IMG/VR virus record: IMGVR_UViG_3300048837_000676
Coordinates: 1-53,272 of that record
Origin: a virus
DNA length: 53,272 nt
Direction: 5' to 3' (one strand)
Below, piece by piece: positions 47,201 to 53,272 of the stretch. The stretch's first letter is position 1; the number at the start of each line of letters is the position of its first letter. The notes below the pieces were generated by a model. That model was not told where the DNA came from, did not search any database, and saw only the letters and a program-made list of their open reading frames with translations. A program made the position numbers and the translations under genes.

Positions 47201-50200
47201 CCAAAGATTTGCTCGCCCAGCCGGTGTTTGTTGTCGTTGTGCCCAAGCGCCGTGTCGAACATGCGCCGGAGAGCGGGGACTTTGGCGGCATAGTGCGAAA
47301 TGGTACGAAACACCGTGTCGAGGGGGGAGAGGTCAGGACGGGCATTCGAGTCTTTCACCCGGTTGTCGAAGAACCTTCCAAGCCAACTGATGCCTTCGCC
47401 CACCGCTACACGCCACGACTTCTCCGCTTCGGGTTCGGCCAAGCGGTAGTCGTAATCGCCGTCCTGTCCAGGAGATTTGACAGAATGCCACCACTGGTAT
47501 ACCTTGTTTCTAGCGAGGCCATCTTGCGTAACCCCCCGGTTTGTTACCGGGTCAGGTCCGGCAAGGTGGCCTTTCTCTATGATGCCCATCCAAGTGATGT
47601 TGTGATCGTGGTAGCGGTCGAAGACTTCCAGCCCTTCCTTCAACTCGAAGGTGGTCAACTGCATATAGACTTCCTGCCCGTTGATGGAAGCCTTAACCGC
47701 GTAGGTGTGCCACATTTTGATGTTGGCATACTTTTTGGGGTCTTTCTCCTGTTCGGAATAGATGTGCATTGCCTGTTCGAGCATGGCAGGCAGTCCGGGA
47801 ATTGCCCGCATGATGCGCGGGTCGGCACTGTGCGACGCTGGCTTTCCAAACTGGCCTAGGCGGAAAACGAATCGTCTCCCGTCCCGGCGGTTCACCACTG
47901 CGTTTTGCACTTCGCCGTGCCGTTCCACCAGCTTGGCGTACTCCCTACTGCCAATCTCTATCAGTCGGCTTCTGTCCCCCTCTTCCCCGAAGGCCGAAGT
48001 GTCCACCACTACTGGCGGCATGGTCCGGACCGCCTCCCGCTTCTCCCAATCGCTCATCGCGTCGGAGCGCCGGAACGTCACCTGCTCTGCGTTTGCCGAA
48101 TCCCGCGTCGTGCTCCGCTTCGCATATTCGCCAGCGAGAAGCCGGTCGTAGAAGTCCAGCAGCTTATCCGCGTCGCGGGCAGTCCCCAGGAACGAGCGGA
48201 GCCGACGGAGCAAGCGAGCCACGAATTGACGAGCCTTGCCGACAATCCCCCGGCCATCGCGGGCGTACTGGATAATGCCCTCGGCCCGCGCCTCCGCGTC
48301 CGGCATGGCATTGCGCAGGCCGGCCAGTTCGTCCGGCGTGAGGAACAGGTCTTCCGCCCGGTGGACGGCTTCGTGCAGAACCGTGCTTTCAGGGTCGCCC
48401 TTGCCGGTGGAAATCTCCGCCCAGCCGTCGCGGTAGCGCCCCATTGCCTCCCGCCCGTCCGGAGTCAGGATGTTGTCGCGAAGAGTCAGCCATTCGTCGC
48501 CGAACAGCCGCTTGCCCAGGGCAAGAAGCCGCGCCTTGTCGGCAGGGCCGAGGGATTGCGAAACGTCCTGGAAGCTGATGCCTTCCCCCGTGCGGTACAA
48601 CTCCACGCCCCGGTCGGTCTCGCGGGTCTTGATGGTGGAAACCAGTTTGTCGAAAAGGGCGTTTGTCGCTTGCCGTTCTTCCCCGAACGGTGCCCACGCG
48701 GATTCCGCCTCTTCCTCCGCTGCGCGGGTAAGGTACGAGTTGCGGATGTCGATCTCAGCCAAACGGTCCCCGACGAAGGCGTTGAATGCACGGGCGAACA
48801 TTTCCGGGGAGGTAGCCCAGTAGCTCTTCCCCCCCTTCAGCCCGTCCATCTCCTGGGAACTCTTCAGGTATTTAGAATCGGTAAGCGCCGGTTCGTGGGT
48901 CTTTTGGTGCGCAGCGGAATCGGAGATGTACAGAAGGTGGTTCAGGTTCCCCTGCAACCCGTCAATCTGCTGTTTGCTGTACTTCTCTCTCTTGGCGTTG
49001 CCAGCTTGGTAGAGGTCGCGCATCTGCTGGACGACAGGAGATAGGGTATGGGAAACGTTGCGCCCGTTGACCACCGTCTGCCCTGCGCCCCCAACGTCCA
49101 GAGTGCGGACTTTGTTCGCCAGCTTGTCAAATGCCTCGCCGTAGGTGGTAGTCCCACCGTCTCCGTCGGGGACCTGCTGGGATTCGTCCATACCCTGCAT
49201 GAAGTCGCGGCGGATGCTGGCCAGCCAGCTTTCCATGTTCTTCCGCCCCTTGTCCATGTTGGCTTGGTGCTTGGCGGTCAAATCTTCCGGCGTCATGGGC
49301 CGCTGGCGCATCGCTGTGACCAAGTCCCTGAAGATGGCGACGATTTCCGGGCGCAGCCCGGAGAATGCCGCAGTCCGGTAGTGGGATGTCATAAAGGGGT
49401 CGCCGCCCCGATCAAGGCCACCTTGGCGGGCGAAGTAGTGATCCAACCCGTGCGCCCACTCATGCGCCAGCGCCCCTGCCCCTGCCGTGCGGGTAAGGTT
49501 GATCTCGTTCACGCCAGGCACGAAGTGGGCTGCGTAGACTCCGCTACCTTGGGCACCAAACGCGAGGCCAAGTAGACCGTTCAACGACATTGCCTGCGGT
49601 GGTACTCCCATGACGGCGGCAAGGTCCATGAACGAGTCGTAGGCATGGTTCAGGTGCAACTGGCGCTCGGCTTCGTTGGTGTTGCCGTGCATCCAGTTCC
49701 CGAAGTTGACGCCTTTGAACCCGAACGTGGTCTGAAGCATCTCGCTGGTGGCGTCCACGCCATCGGGACGGCGAGAAACACCAAAGCGGCTGGCTTGCGC
49801 CACGGCCATCCCCTCTTCCGCTATACGGGTCTTTCCCTTCGGTGCCGTTGCTCCCTTTGCGGCGGCAGACGCATCGGCTTCGGTATCGTGGACGCTCACT
49901 TTTTGCCCGGACTTGTTTAGGAGGACGTATTTCCCCTCCATCTCTGCGCGGGCCTTGTCCACCTCTGCTATCACTTTCGGGTCGGTGACTGACGTTGCGT
50001 CGCTGATGATTACGCTGGAGATGGACCGAGCGCTCGCTCCTCCGCCATCGATTGCGAACCGCACACTGACCATAGGTATGCTGGCCCCTCCTGGTTTGGC
50101 CCGATTCCAAGTAAACGGTGCCGCAACCAGCTTGTCTACCAGCATGATCTTGTAGCCACGACGCTGCCAGGCTTCCGTTTTCGCGGGCCAGCCAAGACCA

Positions 50201-53200
50201 ATTTCCTTGCTGGCTCGGATGGCTTCGTCCATCCCCGGCTGAAGGGAGGAAATGAACTTGTTCCCTCCGAGAATCATCACTTCCTCGCGCCGGGTTCTCC
50301 ACCCATCCGGGTAAACGGCCCCCAGCGGGCGCACCACGTTGGAGGTTTCAGACATGAGAGACGAGACAGAAAACGGCCCGGCCTGTAGGCGGCGTTCGGC
50401 ACGGGTTCCCAAATCGCGGACGAATGCCTCCCCGCGTCCGTCGGTAGCCCACTCGTTGATGGCCTGCATGACCCGGTTCACGCCTTCGATGTACTGCTGC
50501 AACTGAGCGTCGGTCGGAGCGCCGCTGGTTGCGGGCTTGGCCGCGATGCCGTCGTATGCCTGTTTCACCATGTGCGCGAGAACGGGATTCATCCCGTCCC
50601 CAACCATTCCCTCGTAGTCAGGCTTCGGAGACACTTTCTGCTTGGTCGTTTCGCGGACACGCAGCGCGGTTTCCTTGCCTTCGAGGTCCGCCCACTTGAC
50701 ACCCGTGATAATTCGGTTGCGCTTGTTGTAGACGAGTTCGGTCCCCACGTCGGAGGTGCGGGACTCATTTACCCGCTTCGCCTCTTCCCTGGCTGCGGCC
50801 TGCTTCTCGATGGAGTCGTTGAACTTCTTCGCTTCGTCTCGTGCTTGGCGGGAGACGCTCTTTCGATGTTCCTTCACGTCCGCGATAGACACAAACCGCT
50901 GCATGTTGCCCCACTCCACCCACAGTTCTTCCCCCGATTTCTCGGGATGCACGGATAGAACGTCGAAAGCCGTTTCCCCGGCAGCAAGGTCAACGACCAC
51001 CACGTCGTTTACATGAATCTCGCTCAGAGGCACACCGTCCTGCGTGGTCAGCACGGCGACCACGGGCGCGACACTTCGCTCCGGAAGTTGCAGCGCCACC
51101 ATGTAGTTCTGCACCTCTTCATACTGCGCGGGGTCCAGCCGACCGAAGGTTTCTCCGGGATAGGCATTGGTGGCGTCGTTCAGCATTCTCAAGGTTGCCA
51201 CCCGAGCGGCGTTGTGCGCCATTCGTTGCTGTTCCTGGACGCTGCCATTGCGGGCACGGTCCGGTTCGGTAAGGCGAAGTTCCGGACGGGGGGGCATTGC
51301 TCCCGATGGCTTGGCTTTTTCTTCGGGTTGCGCTTCTTTCACTCGCACCGGAGCCATGCGAACATCTTCGGCGTTGACTCGGGTTGCGCCTGGGCCGGGT
51401 TCGGAACCGGGCAGGGATACGTTGAACAACCGCCCCTGATTTTGTGCACTCCGGATTTCGTAGGGACGCCATGCGTACTGCTTCCGCCCGATCTGTGTCC
51501 TGACGACAGCGGGAACGCCGTACAACGCGCCTTGCACTTCCGGCGAGTCCATGTCCAGCCCCACAATTGCTTCCTCGGCGGAGACGTACCCAGCGGGGAT
51601 TTCGCCGCTGGTGGCGTCCGCCGTCGCTTTGACTGCCTGCGGAGCGGTGGGGGCTTCCGCTCCCGTCAGACGCTTGATGCTTTGCGCTTCCTGTGCGCTG
51701 GGCTGGAATTCACCGAAGTATTCGACGAATGTGGTGGCACTGTCATTAGTCCCGATTCGGTTGCCTCCATCCGTTTGCCGGGTGATGTAGCCGTGCTTGC
51801 CATCGGCAAACTGCCGGGCTTCGCGCAAGGTGTCGAACATGCGGGTTTCAGAAGTTCTACCCACATTGGCCTGCTCGGTCCAGTTGACAAACCACGCCAG
51901 TTTTTCTCCCTTGGCGGGGATGGTGGGTACAATCGGTGGCTCCCAAACGTTTTTGTCATATCCCCATTGCGTCCACCCAATTTCGCGAAGGCGCGACTCA
52001 ACTGCCGTTCTGTTTTCAGCAGGGGCATAGGTCTTTTCCCCCCTGTTATCTTTGGGGAACCGCCAATCGCGAAGCGTGATGCTCCCTACTCCTTGTCGAA
52101 CGGCATCGTCTACGTCTGACGGGACAGCATGAAATAGGTTGATCCTCCCAATGGACTTGCCGGGAGACCCTTCCGGTCTCGTTTGAATTTCCAGCCCAGA
52201 TTTAGACTCAGGCGCGGGCTTTGCCGCTTCCGGCAGCGTCTCCGGCGTATAGTGGGAAGGCTCTCCGTTCGCAAAGTGCCGACGCCCAGAAGACGCATGG
52301 ATTTCGTCGGGGTCGTAGGGTGATGGGTCCGAAACTCGATCAAACCCGTTTGCCACATAGCCACGAACGTCTTCCACATCCGTCCCGTCAACACGGGCCA
52401 AATCCCCGTCCCGGTTCTGAGCAAAAAATGAGAAGGAAAGCGGCCTGCCGGTTTTTCCGTAATTCAAGTTGGCCGCCGCTTTGCGACTTTCAACTGGCGT
52501 TTCAGCGGCGCGAACGATCCTCTGCTCCCGACCTTCTTCACGGTTCTTGGTTTTTGCCGCAAAGGCATAGGCTTGATCCAGCCATTCCTTTTCCTTCTTT
52601 GGCGTAACCATCTTTGTTAGCCCAAGTGCGGTATGCAGGTGTTCGCGCCCATAGACGCGAACACGGCCCTTTGCATCGGCAACGTACCAGGCATGGACGA
52701 TTGCTCGGCCGCATTCGGCGCATGGCATAGCCCGATCCCAGTCGCTAACCATCGCTGCCTTCAACCCCCCGTCCGCGCTGTCTTTTTCGCCTTCGCGACG
52801 AACATGGACGTGGGCCAACAACTGCGATCCGTTTTTTCCGTCAATACCGGTTCCAAACACATCCACAACGTCGGTGGAGCGGTTGGCTGTAGGGAAGTAG
52901 ACCACCCCTTTGCGGTGGACTTCCTGGCTCGCCGGTTCCTGTACTACTGGCTTTGCCGCGTTTAGGAGAGAACGCATTGTGTCGTCGATCAAAGGGTCGG
53001 CCGTTCCCTCGTCCCGTTGCCACATTGTGTCACCGGGGCGTTTCGCGTTGTGATTGCGCACCCACTCCCGCGCCAATTCCTTCGCGGCGGCGGCGGCTTC
53101 CTGTGGCGACTTTCCCCGGTTGACCTTGGAAAGCATCTCGCGAAGCACGTCCGCTTTGATTGATTCGTCAAACCTGGCCGGGCCGACAGGGAGAGTCCCG

Positions 53201-53272
53201 CCTGGCTCTGCAAGTTTGCGATCACGGTTGAAGTATGTTTCCTCCTCTGCTCTGATTCGACGCATCTCGGTG
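44230..53272 (-). CDS. Giant phage polyvalent protein, C-terminal part (open at right edge)
   Basis: An open frame enters at the right edge and ends at the TAG at 44230. Numbering from the first Met (53265), 3,011 residues follow; codons ACC and GAG precede it in frame. CxxC at 182-185 with nearby His191/209/211 suggests a zinc site. Residues about 1183-1277 match the LPD1-like polyvalent domain: GFKGVNFGNWM, SLNGLLGLAFGAQG, INLTRTAGAGALAHEWAHGL, with HEWAH at 1268. A second metallopeptidase-type motif VLHEAVHRAED starts near 1630. Residues about 1785-1900 (RRDGRRFVFRLGQFG, WHTYAVKASINGQEVYMQL, FDRYHDHNITW) resemble a BECR-fold nuclease. Hydrophobic stretches at about 2490-2520 and 2700-2740 could insert in membranes. 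The end resembles PLxRFG-type phage proteins. Joined to 1-6101, it gives 5,045 residues. Confidence 0.85.
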   Translation of the reverse strand, partial: TEMRRIRAEEETYFNRDRKLAEPGGTLPVGPARFDESIKADVLREMLSKVNRGKSPQEAAAAAKELAREWVRNHNAKRPGDTMWQRDEGTADPLIDDTMRSLLNAAKPVVQEPASQEVHRKGVVYFPTANRSTDVVDVFGTGIDGKNGSQLLAHVHVRREGEKDSADGGLKAAMVSDWDRAMPCAECGRAIVHAWYVADAKGRVRVYGREHLHTALGLTKMVTPKKEKEWLDQAYAFAAKTKNREEGREQRIVRAAETPVESRKAAANLNYGKTGRPLSFSFFAQNRDGDLARVDGTDVEDVRGYVANGFDRVSDPSPYDPDEIHASSGRRHFANGEPSHYTPETLPEAAKPAPESKSGLEIQTRPEGSPGKSIGRINLFHAVPSDVDDAVRQGVGSITLRDWRFPKDNRGEKTYAPAENRTAVESRLREIGWTQWGYDKNVWEPPIVPTIPAKGEKLAWFVNWTEQANVGRTSETRMFDTLREARQFADGKHGYITRQTDGGNRIGTNDSATTFVEYFGEFQPSAQEAQSIKRLTGAEAPTAPQAVKATADATSGEIPAGYVSAEEAIVGLDMDSPEVQGALYGVPAVVRTQIGRKQYAWRPYEIRSAQNQGRLFNVSLPGSEPGPGATRVNAEDVRMAPVRVKEAQPEEKAKPSGAMPPRPELRLTEPDRARNGSVQEQQRMAHNAARVATLRMLNDATNAYPGETFGRLDPAQYEEVQNYMVALQLPERSVAPVVAVLTTQDGVPLSEIHVNDVVVVDLAAGETAFDVLSVHPEKSGEELWVEWGNMQRFVSIADVKEHRKSVSRQARDEAKKFNDSIEKQAAAREEAKRVNESRTSDVGTELVYNKRNRIITGVKWADLEGKETALRVRETTKQKVSPKPDYEGMVGDGMNPVLAHMVKQAYDGIAAKPATSGAPTDAQLQQYIEGVNRVMQAINEWATDGRGEAFVRDLGTRAERRLQAGPFSVSSLMSETSNVVRPLGAVYPDGWRTRREEVMILGGNKFISSLQPGMDEAIRASKEIGLGWPAKTEAWQRRGYKIMLVDKLVAAPFTWNRAKPGGASIPMVSVRFAIDGGGASARSISSVIISDATSVTDPKVIAEVDKARAEMEGKYVLLNKSGQKVSVHDTEADASAAAKGATAPKGKTRIAEEGMAVAQASRFGVSRRPDGVDATSEMLQTTFGFKGVNFGNWMHGNTNEAERQLHLNHAYDSFMDLAAVMGVPPQAMSLNGLLGLAFGAQGSGVYAAHFVPGVNEINLTRTAGAGALAHEWAHGLDHYFARQGGLDRGGDPFMTSHYRTAAFSGLRPEIVAIFRDLVTAMRQRPMTPEDLTAKHQANMDKGRKNMESWLASIRRDFMQGMDESQQVPDGDGGTTTYGEAFDKLANKVRTLDVGGAGQTVVNGRNVSHTLSPVVQQMRDLYQAGNAKREKYSKQQIDGLQGNLNHLLYISDSAAHQKTHEPALTDSKYLKSSQEMDGLKGGKSYWATSPEMFARAFNAFVGDRLAEIDIRNSYLTRAAEEEAESAWAPFGEERQATNALFDKLVSTIKTRETDRGVELYRTGEGISFQDVSQSLGPADKARLLALGKRLFGDEWLTLRDNILTPDGREAMGRYRDGWAEISTGKGDPESTVLHEAVHRAEDLFLTPDELAGLRNAMPDAEARAEGIIQYARDGRGIVGKARQFVARLLRRLRSFLGTARDADKLLDFYDRLLAGEYAKRSTTRDSANAEQVTFRRSDAMSDWEKREAVRTMPPVVVDTSAFGEEGDRSRLIEIGSREYAKLVERHGEVQNAVVNRRDGRRFVFRLGQFGKPASHSADPRIMRAIPGLPAMLEQAMHIYSEQEKDPKKYANIKMWHTYAVKASINGQEVYMQLTTFELKEGLEVFDRYHDHNITWMGIIEKGHLAGPDPVTNRGVTQDGLARNKVYQWWHSVKSPGQDGDYDYRLAEPEAEKSWRVAVGEGISWLGRFFDNRVKDSNARPDLSPLDTVFRTISHYAAKVPALRRMFDTALGHNDNKHRLGEQIFGTGEGDLALIREFGRRNPKEWERANEYLVQRDMDAKGYSARQTDSESWAVINPGGNEVARHDTEAAAWQHARLLESKDLLADGFSKDAAFAVSKYREIADRMYYMIRGEAEELKAKMDELGLPMPEMDDGHGGTIDLFEAIREMGDRRGYYMPRIRTGRYLLHADKDGEQPITEAFDNPLSRRARRASLEKQGYSARLSLSETPSEAAFLDMNLVALNDAVANAVQRMEKIGAKATLEGFGMTAARVTYTRKDGTTERHLVIDAPQRGTWAAIFKDFGGRFYDDGQTDTGNVWHFANPKQGLEGQLAKAMTAHQFGEVELTQAFANTFVKQLAGMIQSRGSLSRRIGRRQATGDEVRVGYERDALRALAMAGHATAGGVAKRMMARDMMRQITGTDIGWAEFRDGYILANQIDRSDPEAMQDVWKAYSAEVDKRRIDSATQPEAYREGTAFMRDMLRNEESSERVFGMVKGVASIKHLSGIAPALVNMTALGTTVPAAMLHYGKIPLARAAGLLTRGATNYGKHYSHARWGKGEGLAGEDAWLFDEISKRGWDDALMNREAVGVLQGKARGAWGWLIEKALLPFSVTERINRASTIAATYYGLRAQGVEQDAALQQAKEISDKAHGVYGKVNLPAWARGPSVGAQTARSFYMYKTFSHTYLQTMSEMGYDALFGDDRAASAKAFAYMMLSPAVFGGGAAMIATPAFALMAKALFAAFGQPPPDDPEEAFYRWAEEEFGDYFGRIPRMGVPGMLGVNLKGSLAIGITDIPTNLKDLLGAPYSLFEDARYGFGDILRGDLYKGAERLAPRMLQGPMRGLREATEGVTTHTNQPLYYGDERLRASWYDAFLRSLAFNPAEISAKRERQWKDRQAEGAYRDERTELYTRMRRWKLSGGGKGEWAKILLDVELYNARVRASAHGNVSFVTEASIKTQLKRMETIERRERIRAGLAERDDPGEIGFIPEEERRAGTGKSLRRSFQSGTGRGLARSF

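Overview
The window reads as an essentially complete genome of a tailed double-stranded DNA phage with podovirus-type organisation. It has a terminase, portal, scaffold and major capsid protein, connector-like proteins and large internal or ejected proteins. I see no tape measure, sheath or tail-tube gene. Base composition is GC-rich, so most long plus-strand reading frames are shadows of minus-strand genes. A lipobox protein fits a Gram-negative host, but the host genus cannot be read from the sequence. No integrase and no recognisable endolysin were found.

Nearly every gene is on the minus strand, so the text follows the direction of transcription, right to left. An early operon starts at about 43.75 kb with a ribbon-helix-helix protein. 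It runs through an AlpA-like helix-turn-helix protein, a small RecF/SbcC-type ATPase, a Sak4-like RecA-family ATPase, a DUF669 single-strand-binding-like protein, an SF2 helicase and a primase-helicase. It then enters a block of small, often zinc-binding accessory genes that includes a PAPS-reductase-family protein. The end of this half (27-30 kb) is regulatory: a RusA-type resolvase, two paralogous helix-turn-helix cassettes, a repeat array at 28.92-29.07 kb and two related promoter/leader modules. A U-tract terminator lies at 26.93-26.96 kb.

Just left of the terminator, a promoter with a palindromic operator starts the late operon. Its order is small terminase, lipoprotein, fibre and surface proteins, tRNA-like element, PLA2-like protein, large terminase, portal, scaffold, capsid, connectors, putative nozzle and fibre proteins, a 604-aa RFRLP protein, and then a giant gene that leaves the left edge. 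The only plus-strand gene I accept is an XRE-type repressor at 43.9-44.2 kb, divergent from the early operon across an 11-bp inverted repeat.

The most striking point is at the ends. The first and last six bases are identical. If the ends are joined there, the reading frame leaving the left edge continues exactly in frame into the one entering at the right edge. The molecule would then be a circle of 53,266 bp with one minus-strand gene of 15,138 nt, coding for 5,045 residues. This would be a phage polyvalent protein carrying a pyrophosphatase-like domain, an LPD1-like domain with HEWAH, a second HExxH motif, a BECR-nuclease-like domain and a hydrophobic C-terminal part. It would close the late operon and meet the repressor gene tail to tail at a shared CTAG.
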